In this document: one piece after another, positions 8,685-16,097 of the stretch | Numbering within the stretch: the first letter of the stretch is position 1 | Layout of the letters: each line of letters begins with the position of its first letter | Origin: Pyxidicoccus sp. MSG2 | Lineage (GTDB): Bacteria; Myxococcota; Myxococcia; Myxococcales; Myxococcaceae | Direction of reading: 5' to 3' | DNA length: 64,000 nt | Assembly: GCF_026626705.1 (NCBI RefSeq) | Contig: NZ_JAPNKC010000001.1 | Span: 2,480,001-2,544,000 of the forward strand | The notes under the pieces: generated by a model | What the model was told of the DNA's origin: nothing | Databases searched by the model: none | Seen by the model: the letters and a program-made list of their open reading frames with translations, nothing else | Program-made: the position numbers and the translations under genes

Positions 8685-9443
8685 TCAGCGATAGTGCGTG
8701 GCAATCCAGTCGCCGTCGATGCGCTGGATGGAGATGTCCAGGTCATACACGGCCCGCAGAACCTCCGGCCGCATGATTTGCTCGGGGCGTCCCTGGAAGG
8801 TGACCTTGCCATCGCGCATCGCGATGAGGTGGTCCGAGTAGCAGGACGCGAAGTTCAGGTCGTGCAGCACCATGACGATGCTCTTCTCGAGCGTGTCGAC
8901 CGCGGTGCGCAGCTGCTTCATCATCGCCACCGAGTGCTTCAGGTCCAGGCCATTGAGCGGCTCGTCCAGCAGGACGTAATCCGTGTCCTGGCAGAGCACC
9001 ATGGCCACGAAGGCGCGCTGGCGCTGGCCGCCGGACAGCTCGTCCAGGAAGCGCTCGGCGAGCGCATCCAGGCCCATGTGGTGGATGGCCCGCTCCACGT
9101 GCTCGCGGTCCTGCACCGTGGGCCGCCCCTTGGAGTGCGGGTAGCGGCCGAACGTCACCAGCTCCCGCACGGTGAGCCGCGACGTCAGGTGGTTGTCCTG
9201 CCGCAGGATGGCCAGCCTGCGGGCGAGCACGTCCCCCGGCGTGGTGCGGACATCCAGCCCATCCACCAACACGGTGCCCGACGACATCGGCAGCACCCGG
9301 CTGACCATCGACAGCAGCGTCGACTTGCCCGCGCCGTTCGGCCCGATGATGGAAGTGATTCCCCCGACGGGCAGCCGCAGGGTGACGTCGTCGACGACGA
9401 GCGTATCGCCGTAGCGCTTGGTGACGTTCCTCGCCTCGATCAT
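8685..9443 (-). CDS. Iron-siderophore ABC transporter, ATP-binding protein
   Basis: 252 residues. The Walker A motif GPNGAGKST is at residues 34-42, the signature LSGGQ at 136-140 and Walker B VLLDE at 157-161, followed by the D-loop and switch His (VLHDLNF). The sequence is of the FepC/YclP type: cytoplasmic ATPases that power Fe(III)-siderophore import. The ATG overlaps the stop of the permease gene as ATGA, showing translational coupling. The same frame extends to 10301 inside the upstream gene, but the overlap start is clearly the right one. It is the last gene of a four-gene unit. Confidence 0.93.
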   Translation of the reverse strand: MIEARNVTKRYGDTLVVDDVTLRLPVGGITSIIGPNGAGKSTLLSMVSRVLPMSSGTVLVDGLDVRTTPGDVLARRLAILRQDNHLTSRLTVRELVTFGRYPHSKGRPTVQDREHVERAIHHMGLDALAERFLDELSGGQRQRAFVAMVLCQDTDYVLLDEPLNGLDLKHSVAMMKQLRTAVDTLEKSIVMVLHDLNFASCYSDHLIAMRDGKVTFQGRPEQIMRPEVLRAVYDLDISIQRIDGDWIATHYR

Positions 9444-10414
9444 ACCGGCGCCTTCCTCATGAGCATCGAGATGAACACCAGCCCGCCCACGAACTCGATG
9501 ATGACGCGGGGGTTGGTGTTGAAAGCGAAGACCTGCTCCAGGATGAACTGCCCGGCGACCAGGCACACCCCGGCGACGAGCGCGGCGGCGGGCAGGACGA
9601 GCGCGTGCCGGTACGTGCGCACCAGCGCATGAGCCAGGTTGGAGACCAGGAGGCCGAAGAAGGTCACCGGCCCCACCAGCGCGCTGGACACCGAGACGAG
9701 GATGGCCACCAGCACCAGGATGATGGCCGCCGTGCGCTGGTGGTCCACACCCAGGTTGACGGACATCTCCCGGCCCAGCACCAGGACATCGAAGGTCTCG
9801 AGCATCCGGAACCCCACGATGGACACGCCCAGCGTCAGCAGGAACGAGACGAGCAACAGCTCCTGGTCCGGGTTGTTGAAGCTCGCGAAGAACCGGTCCT
9901 GGAGGAAGATGAACTCGTTGGGGTCGATGAGGCGCTGGAGGAAGGACGCGAGGCTGCGGAAGAGCACGCCCAGCACCACGCCCGTCAGCAGCACCAGGTG
10001 CAGGCTGCGCCCTCCCCCACCGAAGAGCCCCCAGTACAGGACTGCCGAGAAGGCCACCATGATGAGGATTTCGGCGCCGAACAGCAGCCGGGGGTCCAGG
10101 CTCGCCACCGTGCCGGAGCCCAGGAAGTAGAGCAGGCACGTCTGGATGAAGACGTAGAGGTTGTCGAACCCCAGGATGGCGGGCGTCAGCACGCGGTTGC
10201 CCGACACCGTCTGGAACAGCACCGTGGAGACGGCGATGGCGTAGCCCACCAACAGCGCCGTCGCCAGCTTCCGCCCACGGAAGGGCAGGACGAAGTCCCA
10301 CTGGCCGCTCGCGTCGAACAGCAGGAACAGCAGGGCGCAGGCCATCGTCGTGCAGCCGAGGATGAACAGCGTGCGCTCGGGGCGCCGCGCCACCGCGACG
10401 CTCTCAGCCGACAC
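9440..10414 (-). CDS. FecCD-family iron-siderophore ABC permease (second subunit)
   Basis: 324 residues from GTG 10414, chosen because it places the first membrane helix (TLFILGCTTMACALLFLLF) near the N-terminus and overlaps the upstream permease by 11 bases. About nine to ten hydrophobic helices follow, and the FecCD-type coupling region is seen around ILVSVSSALVGPVTFFGLLV. It resembles the YclO branch. It pairs with the adjacent permease to form the inner-membrane channel driven by the ATPase encoded next. Confidence 0.9.
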   Translation of the reverse strand: MSAESVAVARRPERTLFILGCTTMACALLFLLFDASGQWDFVLPFRGRKLATALLVGYAIAVSTVLFQTVSGNRVLTPAILGFDNLYVFIQTCLLYFLGSGTVASLDPRLLFGAEILIMVAFSAVLYWGLFGGGGRSLHLVLLTGVVLGVLFRSLASFLQRLIDPNEFIFLQDRFFASFNNPDQELLLVSFLLTLGVSIVGFRMLETFDVLVLGREMSVNLGVDHQRTAAIILVLVAILVSVSSALVGPVTFFGLLVSNLAHALVRTYRHALVLPAAALVAGVCLVAGQFILEQVFAFNTNPRVIIEFVGGLVFISMLMRKAPV

Positions 10415-11363
10415 GGGCGTCCCTCCGCAAGAGGAAATAGAGGAAGAGCACACTGCCGACGACGCCGGCGATGGTCGCCCCCGGAATTTCGTAGGGGAAG
10501 CGCACCACGCGGCCGAGGATGTCACACAGCAGCACGAAGCCCGCGCCGCCGACCGCCACCCACGGAATGGACCGGCGCGCGTTGTCGCCCGTGAACAGGC
10601 TGACGAGGTTGGGGACCAGCAGCCCGAGGAAGGGGACCATGCCCACGGTGACGACCACCATGGCGGTGACCAGGGAGACGATGACCAGCCCGAGCGCCAT
10701 GATGCGCGAGTAGTTCATGCCCAGGTTGGTGGTGAAGGCCTCCCCCATGCCCGCCACGGTGAAGCGGTCCGCCGCGACATAGGCGCAGCACGTCAGCCCC
10801 AGCGTCACCCAGAGCAGCTCGTAGCGCCCTCGCAGGACGTTGGAGAAGTCGCCCGTCTTCCAGGCGTTGACGGACTGAAGCAGGTCCATCCGGTAGGCGT
10901 AGAAGGTCGTGATGGAGTCGAAGACGCTGCCCAGCACCAGTCCCACCAGGGGAACGATGAGGACCGAGCGCAGCGGGATGCGGCGCAGGATGAGCAGGAA
11001 CAGGGCGGTGCCCGCCAGGGCGAAGACGGCCGCCACGAGCATCTTCCCGAGCACGGGAAGCTGAGGGGCCAGGAGGGTGGCGGCCAGGAGGCCCAGGCTC
11101 GCGGACTCCGCGGACCCCGCCGTCGCCGGGTCCACGAAGCGGTTGCGCACGAGCATCTGCAGGATGAGCCCCGCCACGCCCAGGGACGTGCCCACCAGCA
11201 TGACGGCCAGCATCCGGGGAATCCGGCTGATGACCAGGACCTGGAGGGCCTGCTCGTCAGCGCTCGGAGAGAAGAGCGAGTGCCACGACACGTTGCTGAC
11301 GCCGATGAGCAGACTGCCCAGCGCCAGCAGCACGATGACGATGACGGCGACGAGGAGGCGCAT
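10404..11363 (-). CDS. FecCD-family iron-siderophore ABC permease (first subunit)
   Basis: 319 residues from ATG 11363, hydrophobic throughout, with about nine to ten membrane helices. FecCD landmarks are visible: the SRIPRMLAVMLVGTSLGVAG entry and MVPFLGLLVPNLVSLFTGDN, where the G..P...R region contacts the ATPase in relatives such as BtuC and FepD. It resembles the YclN branch. It starts 15 bases after the binding-protein gene and overlaps the next permease, consistent with a single transcript. Confidence 0.9.
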   Translation of the reverse strand: MRLLVAVIVIVLLALGSLLIGVSNVSWHSLFSPSADEQALQVLVISRIPRMLAVMLVGTSLGVAGLILQMLVRNRFVDPATAGSAESASLGLLAATLLAPQLPVLGKMLVAAVFALAGTALFLLILRRIPLRSVLIVPLVGLVLGSVFDSITTFYAYRMDLLQSVNAWKTGDFSNVLRGRYELLWVTLGLTCCAYVAADRFTVAGMGEAFTTNLGMNYSRIMALGLVIVSLVTAMVVVTVGMVPFLGLLVPNLVSLFTGDNARRSIPWVAVGGAGFVLLCDILGRVVRFPYEIPGATIAGVVGSVLFLYFLLRRDARVG

Positions 11364-11378
11364 CGATGCCCGGGCCGA

Positions 11379-12383
11379 TCAGGGGGCCCGTGCGGAATAG
11401 GCTTCCGCCACCTGGTCTCGCAGGCGGCTCACCGCCTGGATGCCACCGCCGATGAGGTAGGCGTTCAGCGGGTCCAGGTAGACGACCTGTCCCTTGGTCC
11501 AGGCCGTCGTCTGGCGCACCAGCTCGTTGTCGAGCACCTGCTTCGCCCCACCCTGCTGGCCCATGCTCGCGTCGCGGTCAATCACGAACAGCCAGTCCGG
11601 GTTCTTCTCCCGGATGAACTCCGAGCCGATGGCCTCGCCGTGCAGCGACGCGTTGAGCCCCTCGGCGGCCACGGGCACGCCGAAGTCCTCGTGCAGGACG
11701 CCGAAGCGCGAGCCCGGGCCATAGGCGCTGACGCGGCCGCCCGTGACGAGGACCACCAGGCCCTTGCCGCGGCTGGCCGTCGTCTCCTTCAGCTTCGCGA
11801 GGGACTGGCGCAGCCCGTCCACGAGCTCGCGAGCCTTCTCTTCCTTGCCGAAGATGTGCGCCAGCATCTGCGTGTTGGCGACCACGGTGTCGATGTAGTG
11901 CACCCCGCCCATGGGCACGTCCACCGTGGGGGCGATGCGCGCGAGGCTCGCGTACTTCGCGCTGGAGCGGCCGCCGGTGATGATGAGGTCCGGGCGCGCG
12001 GCGTGGATGGCCTCGTAGTCGGGCTCGAAGAGCGTGCCCATGCGCGGGTACTTCGCGTCGGCGAACGGGGCCAGGTGCAGGGGGAACTGGTCCCCCGCGA
12101 CGCCGACCACCTCCACGCCCAGCGCCTGGAGGATGTCCAGGGCCGCCAGGTCGAAGACGATGACGCGCTGGGGATTGAGTGGAACGACGGACGTCCCCTG
12201 CGCGTGCTGGACGGTGACGGTCGCCTTCTTCGCCGCGGCTTCGGGCGAGAGGGCTTCCGCCACCGGCGCGGACTCCCTGGAGGAGGGCTGCTGAAGCTTC
12301 ACGGCCACGCCGATGACGGCCACCACGGCGACGACACCGAGAATCGCGAAGAGGGGAAACGGACGCCTGCCTGATGTGCTCAC
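11379..12383 (-). CDS. Siderophore-binding protein of the ABC importer
   Basis: 334 residues from GTG 12383 with GGAAGAAACC upstream. The N-terminal hydrophobic segment (FPLFAILGVVAVVAVIGVAV) lacks a lipobox Cys, so the protein is probably anchored by an uncleaved signal or is cleaved to a periplasmic form. The body is a type III periplasmic binding protein: QRVIVFDLAALDILQALGV, YEAIHAARPDLIITGGRS, and a C-terminal NPDWLFVIDRD. It looks most like YclQ/petrobactin-type binding proteins. It opens the operon and lies behind a Fur-box-like palindrome about 90 bases upstream. Confidence 0.9.
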   Translation of the reverse strand: MSTSGRRPFPLFAILGVVAVVAVIGVAVKLQQPSSRESAPVAEALSPEAAAKKATVTVQHAQGTSVVPLNPQRVIVFDLAALDILQALGVEVVGVAGDQFPLHLAPFADAKYPRMGTLFEPDYEAIHAARPDLIITGGRSSAKYASLARIAPTVDVPMGGVHYIDTVVANTQMLAHIFGKEEKARELVDGLRQSLAKLKETTASRGKGLVVLVTGGRVSAYGPGSRFGVLHEDFGVPVAAEGLNASLHGEAIGSEFIREKNPDWLFVIDRDASMGQQGGAKQVLDNELVRQTTAWTKGQVVYLDPLNAYLIGGGIQAVSRLRDQVAEAYSARAP

Positions 12384-12475
12384 GGTTTCTTCCAGCCAGT
12401 GCTCGCGGAACGGACGCGAGAGGTTGCTCGACAGCGCGGCCCACATAGCAGCCCGTGGGCGGACTCGCACTACTT

Positions 12476-12494
12476 GATTTTGCAAATCAATATC
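12476..12494 (-). promoter_or_regulatory. Fur-box-like operator upstream of the siderophore transporter
   Basis: GATTTTGCAAATCAATATC matches the 19-base Fur consensus GATAATGATAATCATTATC at 14 positions and contains a perfect 7-3-7 inverted repeat (TTGATTT TGC AAATCAA, 12474-12490). It is an AT-rich patch in GC-rich DNA, 91 bases before the binding-protein start, in the region between divergent genes. Iron repression of the transporter is the simplest reading. Confidence 0.55.
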
Positions 12495-12613
12495 GCAAGA
12501 TGGGTACGGTCGCCACTTCAGCTCGTATGGCGACGAGAAGGCGTCCCCCTGTCCCGCATTGAGCGTGTGGCGACCTGCACGCTACGCTGCGCGGACCCTG
12601 GGGGAACGGCTCG

Positions 12614-14101
12614 ATGGATCCGCTGCTCGCAACACTGCTCTGCGCTTCACTGGCGCTCGCCTTCGCCTCCGTGTGGCAATCGGGGCCGCCAGCCATCGGA
12701 GGCGCGGGGTTCGGACTGAAACAGGCGCCTGACGGACGCGTCCTCATCGACGCACTCGCGCCAGGGGGCCCTGCCGACCTCGCGGGCCTCCGCCCCGGTG
12801 ACTGGCTCATCGCCGTCAATGGCATCCCCGTCGCCAGCTTGAGTGGCACCCAGCTCGTGGATGCCATCCGCGGCCCCGTGGGCTCACAACTCCTGCTGGT
12901 CTACGCACGCGGGAATGCCCAGCCTGGCCAGGTCGTGGTGACTCGCGCGGCACTCGGCGCACCGCCCGGCGCTCAGCCCCTCCCGTTCCATCCGGCTCCG
13001 CCCCACGCGCCACCCCCGCCTGGAGCCGCGCCCCGACCCCTGCCCTTCCATCCCCCCGCGCCAGACGCGCCGATGCGGCCTTCGGCTCCGCCCCCTCCCG
13101 GCGCGCTGCGGCTCCTGCCCAGGACTCTCGAGGACCCCGCCGCTGGTGGCCGCACCGCCCTGCACTTCCTCGTCCCCGAGGGGTGGCAGGCCCAGGGCCA
13201 CATCGCGTGGCTGCACGAGCTCAGCGTCCTGGCCAACCTGCGCCTGCGCCTGTCGGACCCTCGCACCGGCATCACCGTCGAGTGGCTGCCGACCATGCAC
13301 TTCGCCTACACGAACCAGCTCCCGGGGCTCGCGTACCCCGGTCAGAACTGGATGGGCGCCCTCTTCGCTCCGCCCGAGTCGGACCCCGCGCGCTTCGTCG
13401 AGGGCTTCTGGGCGCCCCAGGCTCTGTCACACCTGCGAGGCCGCCCGCCCGTCGCGCGTCAGGACTTCCCGCGCCTGGCGCAGCTCGCCATCGCGAAGGA
13501 CCCGGGTTGGCAGGCCCAGACGGTGCGCCTGCGCTACACCTTCGACATGCAAGGACAGCCGTGGGAGGAGGACGTCGCCTTCACGCTCGCATATGCGCCC
13601 ATGGCGGGAGGCATGGCGATGTGGAACGTGCAGTCCGCCACCACCTGCCGCGCGCCCCGCGGCGAGCTGGACCGCAACGCCGCCCTCCTCGAGGCCGTGC
13701 GCCAGAACGCGCACTTCACGCCGGAGTGGCTCGCCACCTACTCCGTCGTCCGCCAGCTCTTCCGCCAGGGCCTCGCCCAGCAGATGGCGGACACCGCCGC
13801 CTTCGGCCGGGCCCTCCAGCAATACAACGCCCACATCCAGCAGCTCGGCCAGCAACTGCACGAGGAGCGCATGCACTCCTTCGACCGCATCGCCGAGAGC
13901 CAGCGCGAGTACCTCGCGGGCGTGGAGACCTTCACCAATCCCTACACCCAGCAAGGCATGTACCTGCCCGCCGGATACACCGAGCAGTGGATGAACGCCC
14001 GGGGCGAGGTCGTCCTCTCCCCCTCCCCGGGCTTCAATCCCAACGCGGGCGATACCACCCACTGGCTCAAGCTGGAGCGCCGGGACCCGATGCGCTCCTG
14101 A
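12614..14101 (+). CDS. PDZ-domain protein with Pro-rich linker, function unknown
   Basis: 495 residues from ATG 12614. A short N-terminal hydrophobic segment (residues 4-19) suggests export or anchoring. Residues about 30-112 form a PDZ domain (GFGLKQAPDGRVLIDALAPG, then GPADLAGLRPGDWLIAVNG). A Pro-rich linker follows with repeated PLPFHP motifs (about 115-180). The C-terminal 310 residues form an unrecognised domain with several Trp (GWQAQGHIAWLHELSVL, PGQNWMGALF) and a late Gln/His-rich helix, possibly coiled (residues 390-440). There is no protease motif, so the PDZ domain probably acts in binding. It is divergent from the iron importer and convergent with the GST gene. Confidence 0.8.
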   Translation: MDPLLATLLCASLALAFASVWQSGPPAIGGAGFGLKQAPDGRVLIDALAPGGPADLAGLRPGDWLIAVNGIPVASLSGTQLVDAIRGPVGSQLLLVYARGNAQPGQVVVTRAALGAPPGAQPLPFHPAPPHAPPPPGAAPRPLPFHPPAPDAPMRPSAPPPPGALRLLPRTLEDPAAGGRTALHFLVPEGWQAQGHIAWLHELSVLANLRLRLSDPRTGITVEWLPTMHFAYTNQLPGLAYPGQNWMGALFAPPESDPARFVEGFWAPQALSHLRGRPPVARQDFPRLAQLAIAKDPGWQAQTVRLRYTFDMQGQPWEEDVAFTLAYAPMAGGMAMWNVQSATTCRAPRGELDRNAALLEAVRQNAHFTPEWLATYSVVRQLFRQGLAQQMADTAAFGRALQQYNAHIQQLGQQLHEERMHSFDRIAESQREYLAGVETFTNPYTQQGMYLPAGYTEQWMNARGEVVLSPSPGFNPNAGDTTHWLKLERRDPMRS

Positions 14102-14204
14102 TGCACCCCACCGCGCGCGTGTCATGGAAGAAGCCCAGGACCACGAACCGGCCGTCCTTCCAGGTTCGAGCATCCGGAGAGCCCGCGACCTGAGTGGACG
14201 GGGC

Positions 14205-14819
14205 TCACCCCGAGACGGCCTTCCGCACCGCCGGGCGTTGCGAGTGGCGCTTGACGTACTCCACCAGCCTCGGGTGTCCATCGAGCAGCCTGAGCGTGTT
14301 CGCCAGGTGGAGGATGGACGCCATCACCACATCGGCGGCGGTGAATGCGCCTCCCACGAGGAACTCCCGGCCGTCGAGGCCCACGTGGATGACTTCGAGC
14401 ACGGCCCCGAGGCGAGCCCTGTGTTTCGCCAGCGCTTCATCCGAGTGCGCGGAGGCCTGCTTCTCCTCTGCCGCCCGCGCATGCCAGTAGAACTCCATCA
14501 CCACGGAATCGAGGCTCATCTCCGCGAAGACCATCCACCGGTAATAGGGACCTCGCTCCGCGGAGCCCACCGGCGGCGCCAGGTGCTTCTCCGGGAACCG
14601 GTCGGCCAGATGGAGGCAGATGGACAGTGACTCGAGCAACGTGACGTCCCCATCCACCAGGGCGGGGACTTCACCCAGCGGGTGCACCGCCAGGTATTCG
14701 GGGGTGCTGTTCTCCTGTCGTGCGAGGTCGAGCCTGACCAGCTCGTAGTGCACGCCAAGCTCCTCCAGCAGCCAGCGGGCACGGACCGCGCGGGTCCGGG
14801 GGGCAAAGTAGAGCTTCAT
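14205..14819 (-). CDS. Glutathione S-transferase family protein
   Basis: 204 residues from ATG 14819. The thioredoxin-like N-domain begins KLYFAPRTRAVRARWLLEEL with an Arg/Ser-type active site start, then HPLGEVPALVDGD and LLESLSICLHLADRF (the conserved cis-Pro and Glu-Ser glutathione contact). The all-helical C-domain ends with FTAADVVMASILHLA, matching the GST N-capping motif. It likely conjugates glutathione or a similar thiol to electrophiles in the cytoplasm. It is transcribed away from a LysR gene, which is its likely regulator. The longer in-frame ORF to 15098 lies under the LysR gene and is not used. Confidence 0.9.
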   Translation of the reverse strand: MKLYFAPRTRAVRARWLLEELGVHYELVRLDLARQENSTPEYLAVHPLGEVPALVDGDVTLLESLSICLHLADRFPEKHLAPPVGSAERGPYYRWMVFAEMSLDSVVMEFYWHARAAEEKQASAHSDEALAKHRARLGAVLEVIHVGLDGREFLVGGAFTAADVVMASILHLANTLRLLDGHPRLVEYVKRHSQRPAVRKAVSG

Positions 14820-14901
14820 GGGTGCGCTCCTGAGGTTCGCGGGAGGCGGCAACATGACGCGGGAGGGGGGCTCCGACAATGTGGCCCCGGGCGAACTCAT
14901 T

Positions 14902-14918
14902 GTCAGGCTAGGCTTGAC
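14902..14918. promoter_or_regulatory. Candidate LysR-type operator between GST and LysR genes
   Basis: GTCAGGCTAGGCTTGAC is a 17-base imperfect palindrome (6 of 8 arm positions pair), ending 4 bases before the LysR start and 83 bases before the GST start. Divergent LysR targets usually carry such dyads of about 15-17 bases. Its closeness to the LysR start fits autorepression. Confidence 0.4.
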
Positions 14919-14922
14919 GGTC

Positions 14923-15858
14923 ATGATTCCACCCGCCGACATGATGTTGTTCGCCGCGGTCGTTCGTGAGGAGAGCTTCACCCGGGCCGCGCGCAAGCTC
15001 GGCATCACCAAGCAGACCATCAGCGAGCGCATCAGCAAGTTGGAGGAGCGGCTCGGGGTGCGGCTCCTGGAGCGAACCACGCGGCGCCTGCGGGTCACCG
15101 GGCCCGGAGCGACGTACTACGAGCGCTGCGCCGCCATCGCCGAGCAGATCGACGAGGCCAACAGTGAAGTGCAACAGCGGCAGGCGGAGCCCGTCGGCCT
15201 GCTGCGAGTCTCCTCGCCGGTGCTCTACGGGCGGCGCTACCTGATGCCGGTGATTTCGAAGTACCTCGCCCGCCATCCCCAGGCGCGCGTGGAGCTGGTG
15301 CTGGCGGACCGCCGTATCCACCTCATTGAAGAGGGGCTGGATGTCGCGATTCACATCGGCCCGCTCGACGACTCGTCGCTCGTGGCGCGAAAGCTCGGCG
15401 AGGGTGCGATCCATTTCGTGGCGAGCCCCCGCTTCCTGGCGAAGTACGGCACACCGAGCGCCCGGGAGCTCCGCTCCGCGCGCTGCATTGGCTTCAATGC
15501 GTTCGAGACGTGGAAGGCGGAGGGGGTGGAGTCTCGAATCGATCCGGTCCTGACGGTGAATGACCTCGAGCTCGCATGCGAGGCGGCCATCGCCGGGGTC
15601 GGCATTGCGCGCGTCCCGGCCATCCTCTGTCGGGATGCAGTCCGTGACGGCCGGCTGAAGGTCCTCTTCGGTCCGAAGCCCGCGGCGATGCGGGCCATTC
15701 ACGTCGTCTACCCGAGCCGGATGAATCTTCCGGCAAAGGTCCGGCTCTTCGTGGATGCATTGGCAACGCTGGCCGAGCCGGCGCTGCCGCTGCGCGGCGG
15801 GTCGCGGCTGACGGCCTCCGCACCGCGCTCCGTAGGACTCGCGAAACCCCGCAGGTGA
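14923..15858 (+). CDS. LysR-family transcriptional regulator
   Basis: 311 residues from ATG 14923, which puts the winged helix-turn-helix at the N-terminus as usual (FAAVVREESFTRAARKLGIT, then KQTISERISKLEERLGVRLL). The effector-binding domain follows from about residue 90 (LLRVSSPVLYGRRYLMPVIS; GLDVAIHIGPLDDSSLVARK). The type resembles the CrgA/DmlR group, which often controls an adjacent divergent enzyme gene, here the GST. An in-frame start at 14818 would overlap the GST gene and is less likely. Confidence 0.9.
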   Translation: MIPPADMMLFAAVVREESFTRAARKLGITKQTISERISKLEERLGVRLLERTTRRLRVTGPGATYYERCAAIAEQIDEANSEVQQRQAEPVGLLRVSSPVLYGRRYLMPVISKYLARHPQARVELVLADRRIHLIEEGLDVAIHIGPLDDSSLVARKLGEGAIHFVASPRFLAKYGTPSARELRSARCIGFNAFETWKAEGVESRIDPVLTVNDLELACEAAIAGVGIARVPAILCRDAVRDGRLKVLFGPKPAAMRAIHVVYPSRMNLPAKVRLFVDALATLAEPALPLRGGSRLTASAPRSVGLAKPRR

Positions 15859-15928
15859 ACTGACGTGAGCGGAAGCGGCCCACGCCGCGACGCAGCCACC
15901 GAAGCTACCCACGTGCGGTAGAATCACG

Positions 15929-16009
15929 ATGAGCAGCTACCCACGAAAGCGTCCTCGGCCTCTGCGTCGAGTCCGCTCCCGCAGACCCATACGCCGCGTC
16001 CGCTCCTAA
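15929..16009 (+). CDS. Possible 26-residue arginine-rich peptide
   Basis: ATG 15929 opens a 26-codon frame ending in TAA. It begins MSSYPRKRPRPLRRV and has 11 Arg plus 1 Lys among 26 residues, arranged partly as RR pairs. No good ribosome site is seen (GGTAGAATCACG precedes it). It sits between the LysR gene and the TPR-CHAT gene, ending 88 bases before the latter. It could be a nucleic-acid-binding micropeptide, a leader peptide, or chance coding in CG-rich DNA. Confidence 0.3.
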   Translation: MSSYPRKRPRPLRRVRSRRPIRRVRS

Positions 16010-16097
16010 AGTGAACAGCATTGGGTTTAGACTGGGACTGCAGCCCGTAAGGAGCTACGCAACGGACACGCCACTCCTCGCGAGCCATGAGGTGAAC

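Noticed and set aside
8685..10301. Single 538-codon frame covering the ATPase and permease genes
   Set aside because: The N-terminal half is the permease gene read in another frame; the ATGA overlap start at 9443 is the family start.
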